Of a stretch of 35,412 nt of DNA, positions 28,211 to 35,412 are shown in pieces (the stretch's first letter is position 1; every line of letters starts with the position of its first letter). The DNA lies in the NCBI RefSeq assembly GCF_022398475.1, contig NZ_JAKEVM010000003.1, positions 1 to 35,412 on the forward strand, written 5' to 3'. Both the position numbers and the translations under genes were made by a program. The DNA comes from Pseudoalteromonas shioyasakiensis (lineage in GTDB: Bacteria; Pseudomonadota; Gammaproteobacteria; Enterobacterales; Alteromonadaceae). Under the pieces are notes generated by a model. It had not been told where the DNA came from and made no database searches. It saw only the letters and a list, made by a program, of their open reading frames with translations.

Positions 28211-28254
28211 GGTTAGACTAGGTCTCGTTGAAGGCCTAGGTTGTTAGTCTAATC
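28211..28254. promoter_or_regulatory. Inverted repeat between the WD40 gene and fkpA
   Basis: GGTTAGACTA (28211-28220) pairs with TAGTCTAATC (28245-28254) over 10 positions, including one G-T pair. The intervening 24 bases contain short palindromes (AGGCCT, CCTAGG). It lies 38 bases upstream of the WD40 gene and 120 bases upstream of fkpA. It could be an operator or a leader hairpin of the WD40 transcript; no known regulator matches. Confidence 0.4.
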
Positions 28255-28373
28255 GCTGATCATGCATAGGCATGACGTTAGTTATTAGACAAGCAGCCTA
28301 CCATGTAGGTCGTTAATCTTTAACTAGTAATAATACAATAATTGACAACTGCAAAGTGTGTCGGAGATATAAA

Positions 28374-29129
28374 ATGAGAAAGACGATTAAATTGTCATTG
28401 ATTGCAGCGTCAGTTTTAGCGCTTACAGCTTGTAATCAGGAAGCAAAAAAAGAACAGCAAGCTGAAGTTAAACTAGAGACTGAAGCTCAACAACAAGCAT
28501 ACGGTATTGGTGCATCTGTTGGTAATTTCTTAAACCAAGACCTTGCTGATAAAAAAGCGCTAGGTGTTGAACTAGACGAAGCACTTCTTAAGCGTGGTTT
28601 TGAAGACGCACTAGCGGGTAACGCTAAACTTGATGACGAAAAAATTCGTGAAGTGTTAACTGCACTTGATCAAAGCATTCGCACTAAACAACAAGAAAAA
28701 GCGAAAGTAGAATCTGAAAAGAGCAAAGCTGAAGGCGAAAAATACCTAGCTGAAAACGCGAAGAAAGAAGGCGTTACAGTAACTGAATCTGGCCTACAGT
28801 ACGAAGTGATCACTGAAGGTGAAGGCGAAAAGCCAGTAGCAACTGACGTTGTTAAAGTTCACTACAAAGGCACTTTATTAGACGGTACTGAGTTCGATAG
28901 CTCTTACTCACGTAATGAGCCAACTACTTTCCCACTTAATCGTGTGATCCCAGGTTGGACTGAAGGTTTACAATTAATGCCAGTTGGCTCTAAGTACAAG
29001 TTCACTATTCCATCTGAACTTGCATACGGTGAGCGTGATCTTGGTAAGATCCCTGCAAACTCAACGCTTGTTTTCGAAGTAGAATTACTTGAAATCCAAA
29101 GCGATGACAAAGCTGTACCAGCTGAGTAA
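28374..29129 (+). CDS. fkpA: FkpA-type FKBP peptidyl-prolyl isomerase, predicted lipoprotein
   Basis: A periplasmic folding helper that isomerises X-Pro bonds. The 251-residue protein has an N-terminal helical dimerisation domain (about 35-130, containing QAYGIGASVGNFLNQ) and a C-terminal FKBP domain (about 145-245). The latter shows VKVHYKGTLLDGTEFDSSY, NRVIPGWTEGLQLM and IPSELAYGE. I start it at 28374 because a good CGGAGA ribosome-binding site precedes it. The signal peptide ends in LTAC with Cys20, so it appears to be lipid-anchored; E. coli FkpA is soluble in the periplasm, whereas Mip-like relatives are surface lipoproteins. A strong terminator follows. Confidence 0.94.
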   Translation: MRKTIKLSLIAASVLALTACNQEAKKEQQAEVKLETEAQQQAYGIGASVGNFLNQDLADKKALGVELDEALLKRGFEDALAGNAKLDDEKIREVLTALDQSIRTKQQEKAKVESEKSKAEGEKYLAENAKKEGVTVTESGLQYEVITEGEGEKPVATDVVKVHYKGTLLDGTEFDSSYSRNEPTTFPLNRVIPGWTEGLQLMPVGSKYKFTIPSELAYGERDLGKIPANSTLVFEVELLEIQSDDKAVPAE

Positions 29130-29142
29130 TATTTAACTCAAT

Positions 29143-29168
29143 AAAAAAGGGCTTTTTAGCCCTTTTTT
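29143..29168. terminator. Bidirectional terminator between fkpA and the LD-carboxypeptidase gene
   Basis: An 11-bp stem, AAAAAAGGGCT / AGCCCTTTTTT (29143-29153, 29158-29168), with loop TTTT. A-tract and T-tract on opposite sides allow termination from both strands. Confidence 0.92.
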
Positions 29169-29184
29169 TATGCGCAAATTTTTA

Positions 29185-30231
29185 TTAACTAAATGCCGCT
29201 TCTTTCATTTTTAATGTGCCACTATCTGCATCAAGCTCAACCACGGTGCCAACAGGCAGGATAAATTGGCGCTTAATATGGCCAATCATGGCCCCACGAT
29301 AAGCAGGAATACCCAGCGGTTTTATATAATCTGCAAAAATATCGTCAAGGGTTAAAGAGCCATAACCACGGCCAGGCTTACAGTCATTACAATCACCAAA
29401 TACAAAGCCTGCAATTTTATCCAGTGCGCCCATAAGTTTTAGTGTGCTCATCATCCTGTCAATTCGATACGGCGCTTCGTCGATATCTTCTAAAAATAAA
29501 ATTGCGCCATTAAAGTCAGGTAAATAATTCGAGCCTGCGAGGGCTGTCAGTACTGTTAAGTTGCCACCGATTAATCGTCCCGTGGCTTTACCTGGTGTAA
29601 TCGTTTGGGTCAGGTACTGAGTGTTAACAAGCTCATCATCGGCTTTTGGTAAGTTTTGGAAATGCATCAATTTACGCGCTTCGAACATGCTCTTAAATTG
29701 CGCGACATGAAACGGGTTCCAGTCACTTGATGCATTTGGACCATGAAAGCTGATTAACCCAGCTTGAGACAGTAATGCATTGTGAAGAGCGGTAATATCT
29801 GAATAGCCCATTAGAGGTTTTGGATTGTTACGGATCATTGCGTAGTCGAGCAAAGGTAGAATACGGGCAGCGCCTGAACCGCCACGTAAACATAAAATGG
29901 CATCAACCTCTTTGTCGCTGAATAAACTATTTAAGTCGCCGGCTCGCATTGCATCAGTGCCAGCTAAATGCCCACGTCTTGCTAAAATGTTTGGTGCAAG
30001 CTTAGCCTTGTAACCCAGTGCTTCTATAACGCCTTGTGCTAATAAAATATCAGCGTGCGCAGCAGTGGCAGCTGAAGGGCTACATAGCCCAATTGTGCCA
30101 CCTTTAGGAAGAGCTTTTGGCTTGATTAATGTTTGGGTACTAGCATTCTGTGCCGCCATTAAAGGAGCTGATGTCAGACTTGCGCCTGCGGCAAGAATTG
30201 AAAGTGACTTTAAAAATGACCGTTTATTCAT
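29185..30231 (-). CDS. S66-family LD-carboxypeptidase, exported
   Basis: A 348-residue member of the LdcA/MccF serine peptidase family S66. In peptidoglycan recycling LdcA removes the terminal D-Ala from tetrapeptides; MccF-like members cleave microcin C-type amides. Catalytic residues expected from the family are visible: Ser144 in MGYSDITALH, Glu248 in LFLEDIDEAPYRIDR and His318 in MIGHIKRQF. The start at 30231 gives a signal peptide, MNKRSFLKSLSILAAG..., with a KR-SFLK motif resembling a Tat signal with Lys in the first position; cleavage after APLMA is likely. E. coli LdcA is cytoplasmic, so an exported copy suggests work on periplasmic peptides. It lies alone between fkpA and rsd. Confidence 0.9.
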   Translation of the reverse strand: MNKRSFLKSLSILAAGASLTSAPLMAAQNASTQTLIKPKALPKGGTIGLCSPSAATAAHADILLAQGVIEALGYKAKLAPNILARRGHLAGTDAMRAGDLNSLFSDKEVDAILCLRGGSGAARILPLLDYAMIRNNPKPLMGYSDITALHNALLSQAGLISFHGPNASSDWNPFHVAQFKSMFEARKLMHFQNLPKADDELVNTQYLTQTITPGKATGRLIGGNLTVLTALAGSNYLPDFNGAILFLEDIDEAPYRIDRMMSTLKLMGALDKIAGFVFGDCNDCKPGRGYGSLTLDDIFADYIKPLGIPAYRGAMIGHIKRQFILPVGTVVELDADSGTLKMKEAAFS

Positions 30232-30373
30232 AGCGAGCCTCATGTTTTTATAGTATGAGTATCGCATTGAAGAAAGTATTTCAAATATTTGTTTCGAAAT
30301 GGAATAGATGATTCTTTTTGGCAAGGCGAAAACACTTCAGCAGAGAGTGTTTCTCTGCTGTGCAACTAAGCTG

Positions 30374-30844
30374 TTAGCTGGTGTGATTAGAATATAAGTT
30401 GTCGATTAACTCATCTTCTAGCTCAAAGCGCAGTTCAAGTGCTTCGCCTAAGATTGATAGGTCTTTATCAAACTCATCAAGCAAGTCATCTTTGTCAACT
30501 TCTGCGTATTTGTCGTTAAAGTCGAGTGCTACATCTGTGGTTTCAGAAATGCGCGGGTATAAGGCATTCGCCAGCTTTTGGCTCTCAGGACCTTTTTCTT
30601 CACACGCTTTGGCAATGTCGTCGTAAATTTCGAAATGGCCAGCAGAAAGGTAATCCATCAGAATTTGGCAAAAGTTTTGAATTTGCAGCTGATCAGGAAG
30701 GGCATGATCTTTCTTTTCGTACGGTGAAAAGCCTGCAATACGGCAGAACAACACAAGCAGCTCTTGACGTTCTGTGAGCCATTTGTCGATTACAGAGTGA
30801 CTACCACCCCACTTTTGTTGAGCTTTTTCCAAACGCGTCAGCAT
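30374..30844 (-). CDS. rsd: Regulator of sigma D (Rsd/AlgQ family)
   Basis: Rsd binds the housekeeping sigma-70 factor, mainly in stationary phase, and frees RNA polymerase for alternative sigma factors; in Pseudomonas the relative is AlgQ. The 156-residue, all-helical protein matches E. coli Rsd at GGSHSVIDKWLTERQELLVLF, at FCQILMDYLSAGHFEIYDDI and at SILGEALELRFELEDELI. It has a GAGGAG ribosome-binding site. Its position upstream of hemE (on the opposite strand) is like the rsd-nudC-hemE region of enterobacteria, but nudC is absent here. Confidence 0.93.
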   Translation of the reverse strand: MLTRLEKAQQKWGGSHSVIDKWLTERQELLVLFCRIAGFSPYEKKDHALPDQLQIQNFCQILMDYLSAGHFEIYDDIAKACEEKGPESQKLANALYPRISETTDVALDFNDKYAEVDKDDLLDEFDKDLSILGEALELRFELEDELIDNLYSNHTS

Positions 30845-30868
30845 ATTTCATCTCCTCGCTGAGTAGGT

Positions 30869-30894
30869 TTTCCTTTGTATATATAAAAAGGAAA
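30869..30894. promoter_or_regulatory. Inverted repeat at the probable rsd promoter
   Basis: TTTCCTTT and AAAGGAAA are perfect 8-bp arms around the AT-only-rich centre GTATATATAA. On the minus strand a possible promoter (-35 TTGTGT, 17 bases, -10 TATACA at 30881-30876) overlaps it. It could act as an operator or as a leader hairpin. No named regulator is proposed. Confidence 0.35.
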
Positions 30895-31117
30895 TATGAC
30901 ACAAAGATCAACTAAATTCTTAGTGTCTAATTGCAACAGATTGTAAAAGTCATTCTAAAGACATACTTTTTAGCGCTGAATAGGCCAAAAAATAACCTCA
31001 TTTTAAGAGTGGACTTTTTTTGCTCTCATTGCAGTGTATGGGAATTGATTCAAAACTACTAGTATTAATTTTGCAATTTTTATCTAAGCGGATGAGTTGT
31101 AATTTGCTGATTTAGAA

Positions 31118-31246
31118 AAGAAAAAACCACCAAAATTGGTGGTTTAATTCTTTTTCTAAGACTTGTTAAAACAAGCGTTCTTATTATTATGGGAAGATTG
31201 TTGTTCTTATTGTTATAAGATTTTTATTATTGTTTTTGTTAACGCG
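31118..31246 (-). ncRNA. Candidate trans-acting small RNA
   Basis: A predicted transcript of about 130 nt, defined by an upstream minus-strand promoter and a strong intrinsic terminator with no protein gene between. The first half is A-rich with repeated AAN triplets (for example AACAATAAGAACAACAA), the type of sequence bound by the distal face of Hfq. A single-stranded CTTCCC lies at 31196-31191 and could pair with Shine-Dalgarno sequences. A small hairpin (CTTGT-TTTA-ACAAG) at 31175-31162 precedes the terminator. I do not recognise an Rfam family. The 5' and 3' ends are estimates. Confidence 0.5.
31121..31145 (-). terminator. Strong minus-strand intrinsic terminator in the rsd-hemE gap
   Basis: On the minus strand, stem AAACCACC / GGTGGTTT (31145-31138, 31131-31124) with a six-base loop is followed by T residues continuing as TTTCTTTT. 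On the plus strand the tail is TTTAATTCTTTTT, weaker. No protein gene ends here, so it implies a non-coding transcript. Confidence 0.8.
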
Positions 31247-31252
31247 GGATAA

Positions 31253-31281
31253 GTTATACCAAGCTTTTTTGTATGTTGCAA
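31253..31281 (-). promoter_or_regulatory. Predicted promoter of the candidate small RNA
   Basis: On the minus strand, -35 TTGCAA (31281-31276), a 17-base spacer and -10 TATAAC (31258-31253). The bases before the -10 read TGG, giving an extended -10. Transcription would begin near 31246. Confidence 0.55.
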
Positions 31282-31456
31282 ATTTATTAATGAAAAGTTT
31301 TAATTTTATTTTGTTTTCGCTCAAAAAACGCACATTAGGCTTAGGCAGGCTTAAAAAACATGATCTATATCTAGCCTTGATTATCTATCCATAGTGAGAC
31401 GCGCAATATGGTGATACAATCTGCTCAATTTCATTCAGTTCTAGGATTCTATACGC

Positions 31457-32521
31457 ATGAGCGAATTAAAAAACGATCGTTATTTACGTGCACTACAAAA
31501 GCAACCTGTTGATGTCACACCGGTATGGATGATGCGCCAAGCTGGCCGTTATTTACCTGAATACCGTGCTACACGTGCCCAAGCAGGCGACTTTATGAGT
31601 TTATGTAAAAACGCTGAACTTGCTTGTGAAGTAACGTTACAGCCATTACGTCGTTATCCGCTTGATGCTGCAATTCTATTCAGTGATATTTTAACTATTC
31701 CTGATGCTATGGGCTTAGGTCTTTACTTCGAAACAGGTGAAGGTCCGAAATTTGAACGTCCGATTTCTTCATTAGCAGATGTTAAAAAAATCCCAAATAT
31801 CGATCCAACTGATGAGCTTGGTTATGTGATGAATGCGGTAAGTACGATTCGTCGCGAATTAAAAGGTGAAGTACCGCTAATTGGTTTCTCTGGTTCACCT
31901 TGGACACTTGCCACTTACATGGTTGAAGGTGGTAGCAGCAAAACATTCGGTAAAATCAAGAAAATGGCCTTTGCAGAGCCACAAACACTGCACCTATTAC
32001 TTGATAAATTAGCTGACTCAGTAATCGACTATTTAAACGCGCAAGTTAAAGCGGGCGCGCAATCGTTAATGGTATTTGACTCATGGGGCGGTGTATTAAG
32101 CCCACGTGACTACAATGAGTTTTCATTACAATACATGCACAAGATTGTTGATGGCTTAATTCGCGAACATGATGGCCGCAAAGTACCAGTGACGTTATTT
32201 ACTAAAAATGGTGGTCAGTGGATTGAAGCAATTGCAGCAACTGGCTGTGATGCAGTAGGTCTAGACTGGACTATTAACATCGGTGATGCAAAACGTCGTG
32301 TTGGCGATAAAGTCGCGCTGCAAGGCAACATGGACCCAGCAATGTTACATGGCACGCCTGAGCGTATTCGCCAAGAAGTTGCCACTATCCTAGAAGACTT
32401 TGGTACAGGCTCTGGCCATGTATTTAACCTAGGCCATGGTATTACACCAGATGTAGACCCAGAAAATGCAGGTGTATTTATCAACGCCGTTCATGAATTC
32501 AGTGGTAAATACCACAAATAA
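31457..32521 (+). CDS. hemE: Uroporphyrinogen decarboxylase
   Basis: HemE removes four carboxyl groups from uroporphyrinogen III to form coproporphyrinogen III in the cytoplasm. The 354-residue length is standard. The N-terminal signature [18 protein letters not shown] contains the substrate-binding arginines. The conserved aspartate in [14 protein letters not shown], the [17 protein letters not shown] signature and the final histidine segment [16 protein letters not shown] are all intact. It is a single-gene unit with a strong terminator. With hemB at the other end, the window holds two steps of haem synthesis in separate transcription units. Confidence 0.98.
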   Translation: MSELKNDRYLRALQKQPVDVTPVWMMRQAGRYLPEYRATRAQAGDFMSLCKNAELACEVTLQPLRRYPLDAAILFSDILTIPDAMGLGLYFETGEGPKFERPISSLADVKKIPNIDPTDELGYVMNAVSTIRRELKGEVPLIGFSGSPWTLATYMVEGGSSKTFGKIKKMAFAEPQTLHLLLDKLADSVIDYLNAQVKAGAQSLMVFDSWGGVLSPRDYNEFSLQYMHKIVDGLIREHDGRKVPVTLFTKNGGQWIEAIAATGCDAVGLDWTINIGDAKRRVGDKVALQGNMDPAMLHGTPERIRQEVATILEDFGTGSGHVFNLGHGITPDVDPENAGVFINAVHEFSGKYHK

Positions 32522-32537
32522 GCAAAAGCTAATCGTA

Positions 32538-32564
32538 AAAAAGCCCGCATTAAGCGGGCTTTTT
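32538..32564. terminator. Bidirectional terminator between hemE and sthA
   Basis: An 11-bp stem AAAAAGCCCGC / GCGGGCTTTTT (32538-32548, 32554-32564) with loop ATTAA. It lies between the convergent hemE and sthA genes and is suitable for both. Confidence 0.94.
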
Positions 32565-32580
32565 GTTGTAATTTACTTCG

Positions 32581-34011
32581 TTACTTAAACAAACGGTTTA
32601 AACCATTTAATGCAGCTACGCGATAGGCTTCTGCCATGGTCGGGTAGTTGAACGTGGTATTTACAAAGTAATCAATGTTATTACCGCCGTTCTTTTGTTC
32701 CATAATCGCTTGACCGATGTGAACGATTTCAGAGGCACGCTCACCGAAGCAGTGCACACCCAGTACTTCTTTGGTATCAACATGGAATAAAATCTTTAAG
32801 CTACCCACCTCAGTGCCTGCAATTTGCGCACGCGCTAAATGCTTAAATTGAGCACGGCCTACCTCGTAAGGGACTTTTGCAGCAGTTAACTCTTGCTCGG
32901 TTTTACCCACTGAGCTCATTTCAGGGATTGTATAAATACCTGCTGGGATATCAATGATCAGCTTTTCATCACAGTTACCACATGCAATCGCATCGGCTGC
33001 AATACGGCCTTGGTCAAATGCCGCACTGGCAAGGCTTGGGTAACCTATTACATCGCCCACAGCATAAATGTTATCGACTTCTGTTTGGTATGTTTCGTTC
33101 ACTTTAAGCTGACCACGACCATCTGCTTTTAGGCCAACAGCTTCAAGGTTTAATGTGTCTGTGTTACCCGTACGGCCATTGGCAAATAAAATACAGTCAG
33201 CTTTTACGCGCTTACCTGATTTTAAGTGCATTACCACACAATCATCGCGAGTTTCTACGCGATCAAACTCTTCATTATGACGAATAACAATGCCGCTATT
33301 CCAAAAGTGATAGCTCAGAGCATCTGAAATTTCTGCATCCATAAAGGCAAGTAGGCGGTCACGGGTATTCACTAGGTCAACTTTGGCGCCTAAACCTTTA
33401 AAAATAGAGGCATACTCACAACCAATTACACCTGCACCATAAATCAGCACACGATGAGGGTCATCTTCAAGGCCTAAAATGGTATCGCTGTCGTAAATAC
33501 GTGGATGTTTAAAGTCTACACCCGGTGGACGGTAAGGGCGCGAGCCAGTAGCAATAACGATTGTTTGTGCAGTAAGAGTTTCAAACGAACCGTCTAGGTG
33601 CGTCACTTTGATAGTGTGTTTATCAATAAACTCAGCATCACCTTGATACATATGAATGCGGTTACGTTCATAAAAGCTGCTGCGTAAATTAGATTGCTTT
33701 GAAATGACGTTACTTGCGTGACGCAAAATATCTGGGAAAGTTAAGCGGTTAGGGCGCTCACTAATATTAAATAGCGGGTTTGCTTTATATTCAATATAAC
33801 GACTTACAGAGTGACGTAATGCTTTTGACGGGATAGTACCCCAGTGCACACAACCGCCACCTACTGCTTCTTGACGCTCAATAACAGCGACTTTTTTGTT
33901 ACTTTTAGATAGGTTCATGGCGGTACCTTCACCGCCAGGACCTGTACCTATGATGATCGCATCATATTGATAAGATGGAGTATCTTTTTGCTTTACTTGT
34001 TGTTTGGCCAC
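32581..34011 (-). CDS. sthA: Soluble pyridine nucleotide transhydrogenase
   Basis: A cytoplasmic FAD enzyme that interconverts NADPH and NADH; in E. coli it mainly re-oxidises excess NADPH. The 476-residue protein has the FAD-binding [14 protein letters not shown] near residue 19, the NAD(P)-binding [13 protein letters not shown] and the second FAD motif [21 protein letters not shown]. The redox-active disulfide of lipoamide dehydrogenases is absent: the motif reads [15 protein letters not shown], with Thr59 where the second cysteine would be. That identifies the SthA branch. It starts 13 bases after the desaturase gene and is probably co-transcribed with it. Confidence 0.97.
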   Translation of the reverse strand: MAKQQVKQKDTPSYQYDAIIIGTGPGGEGTAMNLSKSNKKVAVIERQEAVGGGCVHWGTIPSKALRHSVSRYIEYKANPLFNISERPNRLTFPDILRHASNVISKQSNLRSSFYERNRIHMYQGDAEFIDKHTIKVTHLDGSFETLTAQTIVIATGSRPYRPPGVDFKHPRIYDSDTILGLEDDPHRVLIYGAGVIGCEYASIFKGLGAKVDLVNTRDRLLAFMDAEISDALSYHFWNSGIVIRHNEEFDRVETRDDCVVMHLKSGKRVKADCILFANGRTGNTDTLNLEAVGLKADGRGQLKVNETYQTEVDNIYAVGDVIGYPSLASAAFDQGRIAADAIACGNCDEKLIIDIPAGIYTIPEMSSVGKTEQELTAAKVPYEVGRAQFKHLARAQIAGTEVGSLKILFHVDTKEVLGVHCFGERASEIVHIGQAIMEQKNGGNNIDYFVNTTFNYPTMAEAYRVAALNGLNRLFK

Positions 34012-34024
34012 AGCCGCTCCTATG

Positions 34025-35158
34025 TTAACTAAAAGAGGCTTTTAACAACCTCGCATTTAGTGCAAGCCAAGCCTGCTTTTGGTTTTCCCAAGCGGCTTCA
34101 AGCTCGTGATATTGTGTCATTAATGCTGATTTTTCACACTGTTTCATCATTTTATTACGTTTGATTTCTAACACGCGTTTTTGCAAGGCACAGAAGTGTT
34201 GCAGTTTTTTCAGCAGTAAATCGTACTCAGATTGTAATAATGTAAGCTTATCTTGCGCTAAAGGCAATTTTGCAAGGCGACCTTGAGTCTTATTCATCAA
34301 GGTTTCTGCTTTGGCTTTTTCGATTCGCTCAATCGGTGTGCGCTTTAATTTTGAAGCAAGACCGATTGCAGCTAGAGAGCGGATTATCCACTTAGTTGGA
34401 TCATAGTGATACCACTTAATGCCATTGCGATAGTCGCTAGCAAAAATGTGATGGAAGTTATGATAGCCTTCACCGTATGTGAATAGCGCTAAAAAGCCAT
34501 TATCACGGGCGGTGTTTTTTTCTGTGTACGGACGTGAACCCCAAATATGCGCCAGCGAGTTGATAAAAAAGGTAAAATGTTGGCTCAATACTAAGCGTAG
34601 TAAACCAACCAGTAATAACATGCCCCATACATCGCCAAGCATTAAACCTAGCAATAAAGGAATACCAAAATTAGTCGCGACGACTAACTTCATATAGTGA
34701 CGGTGTTGCCACATAACGACTTTGTTTTTTTGTAAGTCACGACAGTTACTGTAGTTACCATATTGCTCGCCTTGATAATCGCGCAGCATCCAACCGATGT
34801 GGCTATACCAAAAGCCATTAGTAGCGGCGTAAGGGTCTTTGATGGGATCATCAACTTGACCATGGTGAATACGGTGATCGCTACTCCAGTGTAAAGCACT
34901 ATTTTGTAATGCAAAAGCACCACCTAAGGCAAAAATCACTTCAATAACAGGATGCACATCATAGGCTTTGTGTGCCCATAAACGGTGATAACCTGCAGTA
35001 ATAGAAAGTCCGGCGTAGAACATACAGCCAACAAAGGCTATCCACTGTGTACTGGTGTATCCGTAGCTAAAGCCATACCAAGGAACAAGGGTGATCGCGG
35101 CCAAAAATGTAAGGCTAAAAAATAGCACATTGGTCCAAATAATCGGTGGTTTTTTCAT
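34025..35158 (-). CDS. Membrane fatty acid (acyl-CoA type) desaturase with C-terminal coiled-coil extension
   Basis: A membrane di-iron desaturase that introduces a double bond into saturated acyl chains, probably delta-9, affecting membrane fluidity. The three histidine boxes are HRLWAH (58-63), HRIHH (95-99) and HNFHH (233-237), with four membrane helices around them. Residues about 275-377 form an extra charged, probably coiled-coil region not found in the core family. The 377-residue length reflects this addition. It shares its upstream region with fabR and a FabR-like palindrome, and runs into sthA 13 bases later. The electron donor is not encoded nearby. The regiospecificity is inferred from family and context. 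Confidence 0.93.
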   Translation of the reverse strand: MKKPPIIWTNVLFFSLTFLAAITLVPWYGFSYGYTSTQWIAFVGCMFYAGLSITAGYHRLWAHKAYDVHPVIEVIFALGGAFALQNSALHWSSDHRIHHGQVDDPIKDPYAATNGFWYSHIGWMLRDYQGEQYGNYSNCRDLQKNKVVMWQHRHYMKLVVATNFGIPLLLGLMLGDVWGMLLLVGLLRLVLSQHFTFFINSLAHIWGSRPYTEKNTARDNGFLALFTYGEGYHNFHHIFASDYRNGIKWYHYDPTKWIIRSLAAIGLASKLKRTPIERIEKAKAETLMNKTQGRLAKLPLAQDKLTLLQSEYDLLLKKLQHFCALQKRVLEIKRNKMMKQCEKSALMTQYHELEAAWENQKQAWLALNARLLKASFS

Positions 35159-35172
35159 CTGAATAAATCTCG

Positions 35173-35188
35173 GCGTACAGTTGTACGC
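35173..35188. promoter_or_regulatory. Predicted FabR operator
   Basis: GCGTACAGTTGTACGC is a perfect palindrome with 7-bp arms around GT. It covers the expected transcription start of the desaturase gene, just after its -10 box, and lies 86 bases before fabR. It closely resembles the GCGTACA-nn-TGTACGC type of FabR site known from unsaturated fatty acid genes. Confidence 0.8.
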
Positions 35189-35189
35189 T

Positions 35190-35218
35190 AAAATAGTGTT
35201 TCATTCTCTCCGCGTCAA
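35190..35218 (-). promoter_or_regulatory. Predicted desaturase promoter
   Basis: On the minus strand, -35 TTGACG (35218-35213) and -10 TATTTT (35195-35190) are separated by exactly 17 bases. Transcription would begin inside the FabR-like palindrome, so binding there would block initiation. Confidence 0.7.
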
Positions 35219-35274
35219 GTATTAGACTAGCTCATTAACCGAAAAATCATTAAAAGTTCACGCTGGGAGTTTCC

Positions 35275-35412
35275 ATGTCGGGTGTTAGAGCGCAACAGAA
35301 ACAAAAAACACGACAAGCACTAATCGAGGCTGCATTCAATCAATTGAGTGCCGATCATAGTTTTTCTAATTTAAGCTTGCGTGAAGTTGCCCGTGAAGCA
35401 GGGATTGCCCCC
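35275..35412 (+). CDS. fabR: FabR, TetR-family repressor of unsaturated fatty acid genes (truncated by window end)
   Basis: Only the first 46 codons are in the window. They read as the start of Fab[21 protein letters not shown], then [13 protein letters not shown], the N-terminal helix-turn-helix of the TetR family, nearly identical in pattern to E. coli FabR. FabR represses unsaturated fatty acid genes in response to the ratio of unsaturated to saturated acyl thioesters. A GGGAG ribosome-binding site precedes the ATG by 6 bases. It is divergent from the desaturase and next to sthA, as in Vibrio and E. coli. Confidence 0.93.
   Translation, partial: MSGVRAQQKQKTRQALIEAAFNQLSADHSFSNLSLREVAREAGIAP

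Larger units (their letters stand above)
30845..31456. other. 612-base intergenic region between rsd and hemE
   Basis: No protein gene is visible on either strand. It contains the rsd upstream dyad, a candidate minus-strand small RNA with promoter and terminator (31118-31281), and the hemE leader. A possible hemE -10 box TACAAT is at 31415-31420, but its -35 is poor. The segment 30900-31110 holds nothing I can name. Confidence 0.6.

Noticed and set aside
28342..28370. A TTGACA hexamer with AGATAT 17 bases downstream before fkpA
   Set aside because: It would start transcription at or after the fkpA start codon, which is incompatible with the good ribosome-binding site there.
30139..30231. Longer N-terminus of the LD-carboxypeptidase starting at 30324
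   Set aside because: The additional 31 residues would precede a complete signal peptide and are not similar to the family.
31189..31218. A possible 9-residue leader peptide (MGRLLFLLL) on the plus strand upstream of hemE
   Set aside because: There is no ribosome-binding site, no attenuator structure follows, and the region is better explained by the minus-strand RNA candidate.

Overview
The window looks like a chromosomal segment of a marine gammaproteobacterium of the Alteromonadales, most likely Pseudoalteromonas or a close relative. This is inferred from moderate-to-low G+C, protein similarity recognised by eye, and gene orders such as ubiE-ubiJ-ubiB-tatABC-tatD-hemB, yheS/yheV/slyX/fkpA, rsd/hemE and sthA/fabR. 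I see no rRNA, tRNA, prophage, insertion sequence or CRISPR array.

Positions 51-9834 hold a minus-strand block. ubiE, ubiJ and ubiB (ubiquinone synthesis) lead into tatA, tatB and tatC (export of folded proteins). An uncharacterised periplasmic protein, tatD, a 7TM-DISM diguanylate cyclase and a magnesium-type hemB follow. Most of these genes overlap or lie within 30 bases of each other. A stand-alone protein with a degenerate GGDEF domain lies upstream of ubiE. Positions 10176-13551 carry two plus-strand genes, a DUF885 zinc-peptidase-like lipoprotein and a membrane-anchored FMN glutamate-synthase-like enzyme, each followed by a clear terminator.

Positions 13603-22451 are a methionine salvage locus: mtnK and mtnA (divergent), mtnB-mtnC-mtnD plus a gamma-glutamylcyclotransferase-like gene, and a KMTB/glutamine transaminase overlapping an omega-amidase. 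Both divergent promoter regions contain tandem met-box-like sites, so control by MetJ is likely. A ToxR/CadC-type membrane regulator with a beta-propeller-like outer part sits inside the locus. A bifunctional mannose-1-phosphate guanylyltransferase gene follows. After it comes a repeat-rich spacer (23937-24295) ending in nine 8-bp repeats that supply the stop codon of the next gene.

Positions 24282-30844 contain a TIGR02444-type gene overlapping the ABC-F gene yheS, then yheV, slyX with a WD40 lipoprotein, an FkpA-type isomerase, an LD-carboxypeptidase and rsd. The 612-base gap between rsd and hemE has no protein gene. Its minus strand carries a good promoter, an A-rich body and a strong terminator, which together look like an undescribed small RNA of about 130 nt.

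The end holds hemE, sthA, a fatty acid desaturase just upstream of sthA in an apparent operon, and the start of fabR. A perfect FabR-like palindrome lies between fabR and the desaturase. Most of the window is housekeeping. The main points for follow-up are the candidate small RNA, the regulation and extra genes of the salvage locus, the unknown protein between tatC and tatD, and the repeat-derived stop.
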